A stretch of DNA of 64,000 nt from Allofournierella_A excrementavium (GTDB lineage: Bacteria > Bacillota > Clostridia > Oscillospirales > Ruminococcaceae), in assembly GCA_019120375.1 (NCBI GenBank), contig DWVE01000028.1, positions 1 to 64,000 of the forward strand. Reading direction: 5' to 3'. Of the stretch, positions 57,171-64,000 are shown one piece after another. The notes below the pieces were generated by a model that searched no databases, was not told the DNA's origin, and saw nothing but the letters and a program-made list of their open reading frames with translations. The stretch's first letter is position 1; every line of letters begins with the position of its first letter. The position numbers were made by a program, and so were the translations under genes.

Positions 57171-57921
57171 CGAGCGCAAAATTCCCCGGAAGGTCCATGG
57201 GCTGCTGGGGACGGGTGCAGTACACCTGATCGAAGGCTGCCAGGTCGGCAAATCCGTAGAAGCCCCGTTTCTCCAGTTTGGAGTCGTCCAGCAGCAGGTA
57301 GCGGTGCACGGCGTTCTCCATGCCGATGAGCTTGATGTTGGTGCTGGCCATGTCCAGGTCGTAGCACTTGCCCTCGGTGAGGGACACGCCATAGCAGCCG
57401 ATGAAGGCGTGCTCAAAGCGGAAGCTGCGCAGCATCTGCTCGGCCATGGTGCCGGTGAAGATGCTGTGGTGGGGGTCGTAGGAGCCGCCCAGCATCACCA
57501 GCTCGGCCTTGGGCATCTTCCCCTGGCTCAGCAGCAGGGTGCTGTAGGTGACGATGCGCACCTTGCGCCGCATCAGGATGGCACCCAGCGGCGCGATGGA
57601 GGTGCCGCAGTCCAGAAAAACGGTGTCGCCGTCCTGCACGTTTTTCGCCGCTTCGGCGGCCACGGCCAGCTTTTCGGCATGGTTGATCTGCATTTTGCTG
57701 CGCATGGCCAGCTCGCTCATGTCGCCGCTTTCCTCGCCGCCGCCGTTGCTGGTGGCGCCGCCCTGGACGCGGGTCAGCTTGCCCGCCCGCTCCAGCTTTT
57801 CCAGGTCGCGGCGGATGGTGGCTTCCGAGGTGCCAAGCTCCACTGCCACCTCTTTCAGGTTGATAACGCCTCGTTCATGGATCGCGCGCAGGATATACAG
57901 GCTGCGTTCCGATGCGATCAT
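57160..57921 (-). CDS. DeoR-family transcriptional regulator
   Basis: A 253-residue repressor. The N-terminal DeoR helix-turn-helix reads ERSLYILRAIHERGVINLKEVAVELGTSEATIRRDLEKLERAGKLTRVQGGA. The C-terminal sugar-phosphate domain has HAEKLAVAAEAA, TVFLDCGTS and FIGCYGVSLTEG, with LDDSKLEKRGFYGF near the end. It overlaps the upstream Gfo/Idh stop by 4 bp and carries the operator at its end. Likely controls the nanE-glycyl-radical operon. Confidence 0.92.
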   Translation of the reverse strand: MIASERSLYILRAIHERGVINLKEVAVELGTSEATIRRDLEKLERAGKLTRVQGGATSNGGGEESGDMSELAMRSKMQINHAEKLAVAAEAAKNVQDGDTVFLDCGTSIAPLGAILMRRKVRIVTYSTLLLSQGKMPKAELVMLGGSYDPHHSIFTGTMAEQMLRSFRFEHAFIGCYGVSLTEGKCYDLDMASTNIKLIGMENAVHRYLLLDDSKLEKRGFYGFADLAAFDQVYCTRPQQPMDLPGNFALVQK

Positions 57922-58928
57922 ACAAAATCCCTCGTTTCTTCCGGCCGCGGAGCATGCGGCCGATAATCGATCCCCGCCTGACTGCGGGCTTCGTCCAGGA
58001 GCTTCGCGGCCATCCCGGACCAACGCCGCCAGGGCGCCGGGTCCAGTTCGCCCCGCACCATGGCGATAAAGTCTTCTATCTCATAATACATGTCCTTGTC
58101 GCAAATAGCAAGCCCTATCGTTTTCCATTCCTCGCCCCGTTTTTTCCAGCGTGCCCACCGGGGCGCGCCCACCGGGCCGAACTGGATGGTGCCGTTTTCG
58201 CCGGCCACCTCGCAGGGGCAGTTGCTCTCGTGTATCTTGCTGTAGGTCAGGCTGGCATTGAAGCCGGGATACCGGGCGGTGAGGTCGCCCATGGCGTCGA
58301 TGGAGCCGGGCAGGAAATCGGCGTGGGCGCTGATGGCGCGGGGTTGACCCAGCAGCATGACCAGCATGTGCACGCAGTATACGCCCAGGTCGGTGAGAGC
58401 GCCGCCGCCCATCGTCGGGTCAAAGGCGTTCTCCACGATGCCCGCCTTCCATTTGTCGTAGCGGGAGGAATACTGGCAGTAGGAGAAGGACGCGCCGCGG
58501 ATGGGTCCGATCTCTTCCATGGCGCTGCGCAGGGCGGGCACCACCGGGCCGTGGGCGCTGCGCATGGCCTCCAGCAGCACCATGCCGTTGGCCTTGGCCG
58601 CCGCTTCCATCTGCGTCAGCTGCCCGGCGTCGATGGCCATGGGCTTTTCGCACAGCACGTGCTTGCCCGCCTCCATCATTCGAATGGCCTGCTCGGCATG
58701 GCAGACGTTGGGGCTGGCAATGTACACCGCGTCCACCGTCTCGTCCGCCGCAAGGCTCTCCAGCGTGTGGTGGGCATGGGGCACGCCCCACTCCCGCGCA
58801 AGCATCTCCGCCCGCTCCTTGGTGCGGGAATACACCGCGGTCAGCTCGCAGTCCGGGCAGAGGGCCGCGGCTTCGCGGAACCAGTCCACGATGAAATTGC
58901 TGCCGATGATGCCAAAACGCACCTTCAT
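57918..58928 (-). CDS. Gfo/Idh/MocA-family oxidoreductase
   Basis: A 336-residue NAD(P)-dependent sugar dehydrogenase: GIIGSNFIVDWFREA Rossmann loop at the start, HVLCEKPMAIDAGQ with the catalytic Lys near residue 94, and GGGALTDLGVYCVHML. Starts at the ATG at 58928 after GAGAGGGG. It is coupled to the DeoR gene (4-bp overlap). A different subfamily from the copy at 47721. Substrate unknown; likely one of the cluster's sugars. Confidence 0.88.
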   Translation of the reverse strand: MKVRFGIIGSNFIVDWFREAAALCPDCELTAVYSRTKERAEMLAREWGVPHAHHTLESLAADETVDAVYIASPNVCHAEQAIRMMEAGKHVLCEKPMAIDAGQLTQMEAAAKANGMVLLEAMRSAHGPVVPALRSAMEEIGPIRGASFSYCQYSSRYDKWKAGIVENAFDPTMGGGALTDLGVYCVHMLVMLLGQPRAISAHADFLPGSIDAMGDLTARYPGFNASLTYSKIHESNCPCEVAGENGTIQFGPVGAPRWARWKKRGEEWKTIGLAICDKDMYYEIEDFIAMVRGELDPAPWRRWSGMAAKLLDEARSQAGIDYRPHAPRPEETRDFV

Positions 58929-58950
58929 CTTGATTCCCCTCTCTTTTGCG

Positions 58951-58982
58951 AAAAAGGCCCCCACAAGAGTGCTGTGGGGGTC
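58951..58982 (-). terminator. Terminator after the ROK kinase
   Basis: An 8-bp perfect stem (58958-58965 with 58973-58980), followed on the minus strand by TTTTTCGC. It separates the kinase from the Gfo/Idh operon. Confidence 0.85.
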
Positions 58983-59002
58983 TTTGCTTGCAGATGCCGG
59001 CG

Positions 59003-59953
59003 TTACGCGCCCAGCAGCGCGGCGCCGATGATGCCCGCGTCGTTGCCCAGGGTGGCCTTGAGGATCGCGGGCGGGTCCATCAGGTCGGAGGCATACACCG
59101 TCTCGCTCACGCGGCGGCGCACCGGGCCCAGGAGGTATTCGCCCTCGTTGCTCAGGCCTCCGCCCAGGATGACCACGGTGGGCCGGAAGGCGGTGACCAG
59201 ACTGCCGATGCCCGCGGCCAGATATTCCACATAGTTGTGGACCACCTGCAGCGCGGCTTCGTCGCCCTGTTTGGCGGCGTCAAAAGCGGTGCGCCCGTTG
59301 ACGCGGCTCATGTTGCCGCCGCACATCTCGCACATCAGGCTGGTGGGGCAGGCGGCCATCATCTCGATGGTCTCGCGGATGAGGGCCGTTACCGAGGCGT
59401 AGGCTTCCAGGCAGCCCTTGCGGCCGCAGGTGCACTGCACGCCGTTGTAGACCAGGATGGAGTGGCCGGGCTCGCAGCCGTAGCCGTTGCCGCCCAGGTA
59501 GATCTTTTTGTTCATCACGAAGCTGCCGCCCACGCCGGTGCCGAGGGTCAGCATCAGCACGTTTTCATAGTCCTTCGCGGCGCCCGCGATGGACTCCGCC
59601 AGGGCGGCACAGTCGGCGTCGTTGGCGATGTGCACCGGGATGTCCCAGTGCTTTTTGAACTCGTCCGCAAGGTCGGCCTTCTTCCAGCCGAGGTTGTTGG
59701 CGAACACGATGCGCTGGGTGCCGGGCTCGATGGTGCTGGGCGCTCCGATGCCCACATACTCGATGTCCTTCTCCGTCAGGCCGGCCTGTGCCACCACCGC
59801 GCGGGCGGCGGCGGCGATGTCGAGCACCACCGTCTCGAAGGGACGGGCGCCCTTGGTGGGCACGCTGTGGCGGGCCACGAACTGATAGTTCTCATCGATG
59901 ACGCCGGTGGCGATGTTGGTACCGCCGAGGTCGATGCCGAGGTAATGCTTCAT
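59003..59953 (-). CDS. glk: ROK-family sugar kinase (glucokinase type)
   Basis: A 316-residue cytoplasmic kinase without DNA-binding domain. ATP-binding MKHYLGIDLGGTNIATGVID at the start, IGAPSTIEPGTQ, the NDADCAALAE substrate site (catalytic Asp), GTGVGGSFVMN and the ROK zinc motif CTCGRKGCLE. Glucokinase or a ManNAc/GlcNAc kinase are equally plausible in this context. It has its own promoter and a 160-nt leader. An in-frame extension upstream (to 60028) has no good ribosome site. Confidence 0.9.
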   Translation of the reverse strand: MKHYLGIDLGGTNIATGVIDENYQFVARHSVPTKGARPFETVVLDIAAAARAVVAQAGLTEKDIEYVGIGAPSTIEPGTQRIVFANNLGWKKADLADEFKKHWDIPVHIANDADCAALAESIAGAAKDYENVLMLTLGTGVGGSFVMNKKIYLGGNGYGCEPGHSILVYNGVQCTCGRKGCLEAYASVTALIRETIEMMAACPTSLMCEMCGGNMSRVNGRTAFDAAKQGDEAALQVVHNYVEYLAAGIGSLVTAFRPTVVILGGGLSNEGEYLLGPVRRRVSETVYASDLMDPPAILKATLGNDAGIIGAALLGA

Positions 59954-60118
59954 AAATGTTCCTGCCTCTCGTTGCGTTGTTTCCTGTATGTTTTCGCCTT
60001 TCCGAAGGGGGCTTTGCGCCCGCTGCATCCATTTTTGGGCCGTTTTTTGCCCTTCCCGGGCGGCAAAAATGCGCCGCTCGAACCGTTTATCCGGCGGCCT
60101 TAAAAATCCCTGGTACTA

Positions 60119-60146
60119 ATTATACAATAACCGTGTGCAACGTCAA
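60119..60146 (-). promoter_or_regulatory. Promoter of the ROK kinase
   Basis: TTGACG (60141-60146) and TATAAT (60119-60124) on the minus strand, 16 bp apart. The 159-nt leader (59954-60112) has several GC hairpins but nothing I can assign to a riboswitch class. Bases 60147-60230 hold nothing else. Confidence 0.8.
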
Positions 60147-60230
60147 CGCATTGCCGCCAAGTTTGCATCAAAACGCAGGAGTGTTAAAAATCTTTGCGCA
60201 ACCCCCAGTTTATGATATCTTTTGCAAAAT

Positions 60231-60268
60231 CTGAAAAGCCTCTGCGCATTTGCGCAGAGGCTTTTCAG
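60231..60268 (-). terminator. Terminator of manA
   Basis: An 18-bp perfect stem (60231-60248 with 60251-60268) with a 2-nt centre, followed on the minus strand by ATTTTGC, just past the stop. Confidence 0.92.
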
Positions 60269-60272
60269 AGGG

Positions 60273-61208
60273 TCAGTTCCGTGGGGCAGGCACGCGGCAC
60301 ACCAGCGCCGAGGCGCTGCCGGTCAGCTTCCAATCGCCGCTGCCGGCGGGCAAAAAGAGGCTGTCGCCCTTGCGAACGGCCATCTCCTCGCCGCCGCAGG
60401 AAAGGACGCCTTCCCCGTCGGTGATGAGCAGGCTGGTGAAGGAGCTGTCGTCGCACATGCCTTCGGCACTGCCCCGCACCGCGTCCGCCACAAAGTACTG
60501 GCAGGCCGCCAGATGCCCGTCGAAGTCCTGGGGCTGGGGCGGCACGCACTGGGTCACTTCCAGCGCCTGGGCCACGTGCAGCTGCCGGGGCTTGCCGTCC
60601 GCGCCCAGGCGGCCGTAGTCGCAGACCCGGTAGGTCACGTTGGAGTTCTGCTGAATTTCGGCAATGACAATGCCTTTGCAGATGGCATGCAGCGTGCCCG
60701 CCGGGATGAAGAACACATCCCCCTTCTTCACCGGGGCGGCATTCAGCACCTCGGTGAGGGTGTTGTTCTCGATGCGCTCTTTGTATTCCTCTTTGGTGAT
60801 GGGGTGTTTGAAGCCGTAGTAAAGGAAGGCGTTCGGCTCCGCCTCCAGCACTTACCACATCTCGGTCTTGCCGTACTGCCCTTCATGCTCCAGGGCGTAG
60901 GCGTTGTCCGGGTGCACCTGGATGGACAGGTCCCCTTTTGCGTCGATGAATTTGGTGAGGATGGGGAAATCCTCGAACCGGGCGCAGTTTTTGCCCAGCA
61001 CTCCCCTGCCGTGCTTTTCAATGTACTGGGGCAGGGTCAGGCCTGCGTCGGGGCCGTTTTCCACCACGCTGGGGCCGTCCGGGTGGCAGGAGAGCACCCA
61101 GGCTTCCTCCAGCGGGTCGAGGTCCGAGGAGATGTTGTACTCCTCCCGCAGCTTGCTGCCGCCCCAAAGATAGTCCTTGCAGGCGGGCTTCAGCTTCAGA
61201 ATGGGCAT
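60273..61208 (-). pseudogene. manA: Mannose-6-phosphate isomerase, interrupted by an in-frame stop
   Basis: Type I phosphomannose isomerase, a zinc cupin that interconverts mannose 6- and fructose 6-phosphate. The first 118 residues (MPILKLKPACKDYLWGGSKLREEY, with the metal residues in SIQVHPDNAYALEHEGQYGKTEMW) and the last 192 (VLEAEPNAFLYYGF, FFIPAGTLHAICKG) are in the same phase, separated by one TAA at 60852-60854. Family members have a Tyr at that place in the E-M-W-Y-V-L run, so one base change (TAC/TAT to TAA) would explain it. All other regions look intact. The second half could start at a GTG at 60851. Sequencing error, recent decay or read-through remain open. Confidence 0.85.
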
Positions 61209-61249
61209 GGGGCATCGCTCCTTTTCCGTCGTTGGTTTTTCTGCCCCCT

Positions 61250-61277
61250 ATTGTAGCACACCGCCGCCCGAAATCAA
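61250..61277 (-). promoter_or_regulatory. Promoter of manA
   Basis: TTGATT (61272-61277) and TACAAT (61250-61255) on the minus strand, 16 bp apart. Confidence 0.7.
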
Positions 61278-61291
61278 TCCCGGCCCCAAAA

Positions 61292-61669
61292 TCACTCGGC
61301 GGGGATGGTGCGCACCCCGAAGGTGAAATAGAGGATGTGGAACACCCACACCGCCCCCAGGATGATGCGCCCGACGAACACGGCGTGCATCATGGCAAAA
61401 CCCACCGCCATGAGCAGGGTCACGGTGACCATGATGCGTATCTTGGTCCTGCGGGTCATGCCTTTGCCCGCCACATAGTCCGCCAGATTCTCGCGGTAAA
61501 GGCGGGTGTTTTTGAACCAGGCGTTCAGCTTTTCGCTGCTTTTGCCAAAGCCGAAGGCCGCCAACAAAAGGAAGGGGAAGGCGGGCAGCAGGGGCAGCAC
61601 CGCGCCCACGGCGCCCAGCGCCAGGCCCAAAAAGCCCAGGGTGAGATACATCGCTTTTTTCAGTTTCAT
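61292..61669 (-). CDS. DUF454 (YbaN-type) membrane protein
   Basis: A 125-residue protein with about four hydrophobic stretches and the DUF454 pattern LGFLGLALGAVGAVLPLLPAFPFLLLAAFGFGKSSEKLNAWF. E. coli YbaN is the reference; no function is known. The ATG at 61669 overlaps the upstream stop by 1 bp. It is the last gene of the operon that follows the ABC exporter. Confidence 0.9.
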   Translation of the reverse strand: MKLKKAMYLTLGFLGLALGAVGAVLPLLPAFPFLLLAAFGFGKSSEKLNAWFKNTRLYRENLADYVAGKGMTRRTKIRIMVTVTLLMAVGFAMMHAVFVGRIILGAVWVFHILYFTFGVRTIPAE

Positions 61670-62004
61670 CAAACACTCTCCTGTTGTTTTTTCTCCCGGT
61701 GGCTCTCGATGAGATGCCGCACCGCCAGCACCGGGTGGACCAGCAGCATCCGCGGGCCGGAAAACCGCATCACTTCCCGTATTTTCCGGCGCATCTCGGG
61801 GCAGTAGCAGTGGACCTTGCAGTTGGAGCAGAAGGTCTTGGTCTCCATGAAGGGGCAGCGGTCGCTGCGCTGGCAGGCATAGTCCAGAAGGGCCGCGCAC
61901 TCGGGGCAGAGCTCCTTTCGGCCGCCGTGCTTTTTGCGGCAGTAGAGGCGTATCATAGCCTCCACCACCTGCTTTTCCCGACGGCGTTTGCTTTGCAGGT
62001 CCAT
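61669..62004 (-). CDS. Nitrous oxide-stimulated promoter family protein (YgbA_NO)
   Basis: A 111-residue Cys-rich protein of the YgbA_NO family: CPECAALLDYACQRSDRCPFMETKTFCSNCKVHCYCPEMR. Four or more C-x2-C pairs suggest a zinc or iron-sulfur site. E. coli YgbA responds to nitrosative stress; the family name reflects its gene's regulation. No function is proven. Its start overlaps the ABC gene stop by one base (TGATG). Confidence 0.88.
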   Translation of the reverse strand: MDLQSKRRREKQVVEAMIRLYCRKKHGGRKELCPECAALLDYACQRSDRCPFMETKTFCSNCKVHCYCPEMRRKIREVMRFSGPRMLLVHPVLAVRHLIESHREKKQQESV

Positions 62005-63665
62005 CAGCTCAGCCGCCCCCGCTCCACGCTCACCACCCGGTCGGCGATGCGCAGGGTGCTGCGCCGGTGGCTCACCAGCACCACCGTGCGTCCTGTGCTC
62101 TCCTGCCCCAGCGAGCGCAGGATGACCGCCTCGTTCAGGCTGTCCAGATTGCTGGTGGGCTCATCCAGCAGCAGGAAGGGCGCGCCGTAAAGGAAGGCCC
62201 GGGCAAGGCCCAGCCGCTGGCGCTCGCCGCCGGAGAGGGTCTCGCCCAGCTCGCCCACCGGGGTGTCGTAGCCCTGGGGCAGGCTTTGGATGAAGTCGTG
62301 CACCGCGGTCTTTTTGCAGGCGGCCTCGATTTCCGCATCGGTGGCGTCGGGCTTCGCAATCCGCAGGTTTGCCCGGATGGAATCCCGGAAAAGGTGGGTC
62401 TCCTGGGTGACATAGGCCTCCATGGCCCGCAGGTCGGCGGTGTTCACCTCGTCGATGGGCCGGCCGGAAATTTCCACCTGGCCCTGACGCACCTGCCAGA
62501 AGCGCATGAGCAGCTTGAGCAGGGTGGATTTGCCGCTGCCGCTGCGGCCCGCCACGCCGATGACGCTGTGCTGGGGGATGTCCAGGGAAAGGCCGTCCAG
62601 AATGAGCTCGTCGCCGTAGGAGAAGGTCACGTTTTTCACCTTCGCGCCAAAAAAGCCGGTGGCCGGGCGGCCTTCCACCTCCGCCGTGACGGGGGTTTCC
62701 TCCAGAATGTCCAGCACCCGGTTGCCGGCGGCAAAGGTGTTCTGCAGCCCCGCGCCCAGGTTGGCCAGGGCCACCACCGGGCCGAAGGAGCTCATCAGCG
62801 CCACGGTGGCCACCGCCGCACCGGCAAACCCCAACCGGCCCGCCATGCACAGCGCCGCTGCCGCGAAGAGCATCGCCAGGTCGAACGCCAGGATGAGGGT
62901 GTTGGTGACGGCGGCGTTGAAGGCCGCGGTGCGCTTCATCCGCCCTTCGTGGGCCGCCAGCACGGCGGTGCGGCGCTCCATCTCCGCCAGGCGGCACGCC
63001 CCCGCGCCGTACTGCAGAATTTCCGAAAGGCCCCGCAGGCTGTCCAGCACGAAGGCGGACAATTCCCCCGCGCGGCGGCGGAAGTCCATGCCCGCCCCGC
63101 CGGCAGCCCTGCTGGTGGCCAGCGGCACCAGCACCCCCACCGTGAGGTAGGCGGCCAGGGCGATGGCCCCCAGCAGCGGGTGCGCCGCCCCGATGAACGC
63201 CGCCATGCCCGCCGAGAAGAGCAGCGCGATGGCGGCGGGCGAGATGGTGTGGGCATAGAACACCTCCAGCAGCTCGATGTCGCTGGTGATGACCGAGATC
63301 AAATCGCCCTTGTCCCGCCCTTCCAGCTTGGCGGGGGCCAGCCGCCGCAGGGCGGCGAACACCTTGTCCCTCAGAAGGGCCAGCAGCTTGAAGGCGATGA
63401 AGTGGTTGCAGGCCTGCTCGCCGTAGCGCAGCAGCCCCCGGGCCAGGGCCATGGCCGCCGCAGCGGCAAAGAGGGCGGGCAGGGGCAGCGCCCCGCCCAG
63501 GCCCAGCACCCGCAGCAGGCCGAAGGCCCCGAAGATGGTGATGAAGGAGGCACACAGGTGCCCCGCCAGCCCCATCAGGACGGCCAGCGCCATGTAGCCC
63601 GCCAGAGGTTTTACCAGCCCAATGAGCCGGGCCATCACGGCAAAACCGCTTCGCTCCTTTTTCAT
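62004..63665 (-). CDS. ABC transporter ATP-binding/permease protein (CydC-like half)
   Basis: A 553-residue fused exporter half. Six transmembrane helices occupy about residues 20-300 and an ATPase domain follows, with Walker A GRSGSGKSTLLKLL, the signature LSGGERQRLGLARAF, Walker B FLLLDEPTSNLD and switch His in VLVSHRRST. The protein resembles the CydC/CydCD-type heterodimeric exporters of thiols. It overlaps its partner gene by 4 bp upstream. Whether it is CydC proper or a multidrug half cannot be settled without the partner's N terminus. Two small genes follow in the same operon. Confidence 0.88.
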   Translation of the reverse strand: MKKERSGFAVMARLIGLVKPLAGYMALAVLMGLAGHLCASFITIFGAFGLLRVLGLGGALPLPALFAAAAAMALARGLLRYGEQACNHFIAFKLLALLRDKVFAALRRLAPAKLEGRDKGDLISVITSDIELLEVFYAHTISPAAIALLFSAGMAAFIGAAHPLLGAIALAAYLTVGVLVPLATSRAAGGAGMDFRRRAGELSAFVLDSLRGLSEILQYGAGACRLAEMERRTAVLAAHEGRMKRTAAFNAAVTNTLILAFDLAMLFAAAALCMAGRLGFAGAAVATVALMSSFGPVVALANLGAGLQNTFAAGNRVLDILEETPVTAEVEGRPATGFFGAKVKNVTFSYGDELILDGLSLDIPQHSVIGVAGRSGSGKSTLLKLLMRFWQVRQGQVEISGRPIDEVNTADLRAMEAYVTQETHLFRDSIRANLRIAKPDATDAEIEAACKKTAVHDFIQSLPQGYDTPVGELGETLSGGERQRLGLARAFLYGAPFLLLDEPTSNLDSLNEAVILRSLGQESTGRTVVLVSHRRSTLRIADRVVSVERGRLS

Positions 63666-64000
63666 ACCGCGTCCCCCCTTTTATACTGTTCCAGTTCCTG
63701 CTGGGCGTTCCAGAGCCGGGCGTAGACCCTGCCCCGGGCCAGCAGTTCGGCGTGGCCGCCCTCTTCCGCCACCCGGCCGTTCTCCAGCACATAGAGCCTG
63801 TCCGCCCCGGCCACGTTGGCCAGCCGGTGGGAGATGAGGATGACCGTCTTTGTCTTTGCCAGCTCGGTGATGCGGGCCATGATGTCGTTCTCGCTTTCCA
63901 CGTCGATGTTGGAGGTAGCCTCGTCGAAGATGTAAACGGGGCTGTCGTGCAAAAGGGCCCGGGCCAGGGCAAGGCGCTGGCACTGGCCGCCGGAGAGGTT
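63662..64000 (-). CDS. ABC transporter ATP-binding/permease protein, C-terminal end only
   Basis: The frame is open to the window edge, so the start lies beyond it. The 112 residues visible contain the signature NLSGGQCQRLALARALL, Walker B YIFDEATSNID and switch His in VILISHRLANV. These belong to the nucleotide-binding domain of an exporter half. Its stop overlaps the start of the next ABC gene (ATGA), so the two form a heterodimer. The signature S-G-G-Q and the D-E-A Walker B suggest this half holds a competent ATP site. Confidence 0.92.
   Translation of the reverse strand, partial: NLSGGQCQRLALARALLHDSPVYIFDEATSNIDVESENDIMARITELAKTKTVILISHRLANVAGADRLYVLENGRVAEEGGHAELLARGRVYARLWNAQQELEQYKRGDAV

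Overview
The window reads as chromosomal DNA from a GC-rich, low-oxygen Gram-positive gut bacterium, most plausibly a member of the Oscillospiraceae/Ruminococcaceae (Clostridia). The evidence is a Ptb-Buk butyrate pair, a glycyl radical enzyme with its activase, a fluoride riboswitch, strong AGGAGG-type ribosome sites, and protein families typical of that group (DUF3737, TraX, the small membrane protein at 19908, the LpdBCD-type decarboxylase set). The taxonomic call is inference. I see no phage genes, insertion sequences, CRISPR array or rRNA. GC-rich coding produces very long antisense open frames, which I left out.

Layout. 1-6.2 kb: end of an RluA-type pseudouridine synthase, a diaminopimelate decarboxylase and the phosphate operon pstSCAB-phoU. 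6.4-10.7 kb: three small plus-strand genes, an MFS transporter with an autoregulated winged-helix repressor, a tRNA Arg-His-Gln operon and pyrophosphatase. 10.7-16.5 kb: MATE exporter with a Qnr-like pentapeptide protein, galE with a sugar nucleotidyltransferase, an AEC transporter and a DtxR regulator. 16.5-21 kb: tRNA-Leu, a TetR-ABC operon, TraX and an AIM24-like protein. 21-28.6 kb: an MBL-UbiD-UbiX-LpdD operon, an acyltransferase, and ptb-buk divergent from an IclR regulator. 28.7-34.3 kb: a membrane XRE protein, DUF3737, glmS, and a cation/proton antiporter behind a fluoride riboswitch. 34.4-42.6 kb: a TetR-GH2-MelB-GH36 galactoside operon followed by cardiolipin synthase. 42.7-45.4 kb: a WG-repeat lipoprotein divergent from cysK. 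45.6-53.2 kb: a ROK-regulated sugar operon, an arsR-permease-thioredoxin module, rpiR-ydcF, and deoC. 53.2-61.2 kb: an anaerobic sugar cluster (activase, glycyl radical enzyme, NanE, DeoR, Gfo/Idh, ROK kinase, ManA). 61.3-64 kb: DUF454, a YgbA_NO protein and a two-gene ABC exporter running off the end.

The most notable findings are regulatory. First, cysK sits behind a 240-nt leader with a promoter, an 18-codon open frame ending Cys-Cys-Cys-Arg-Cys-stop (all TGT codons), a large folded region and an intrinsic terminator just before the gene. This looks like cysteine-sensing attenuation, which I do not know to be described in this group. Second, a fluoride riboswitch with a mutually exclusive terminator precedes an antiporter. 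Third, several operators can be read directly: paired ArsR boxes, a 32-bp DeoR dyad, paired palindromes at the MFS repressor, and repeats at buk.

Two genes of the anaerobic sugar cluster are broken. The glycyl radical enzyme has an out-of-frame junction and probably lacks a central block. manA has an in-frame TAA at a Tyr position. Whether this is decay or assembly error cannot be decided from the sequence alone.
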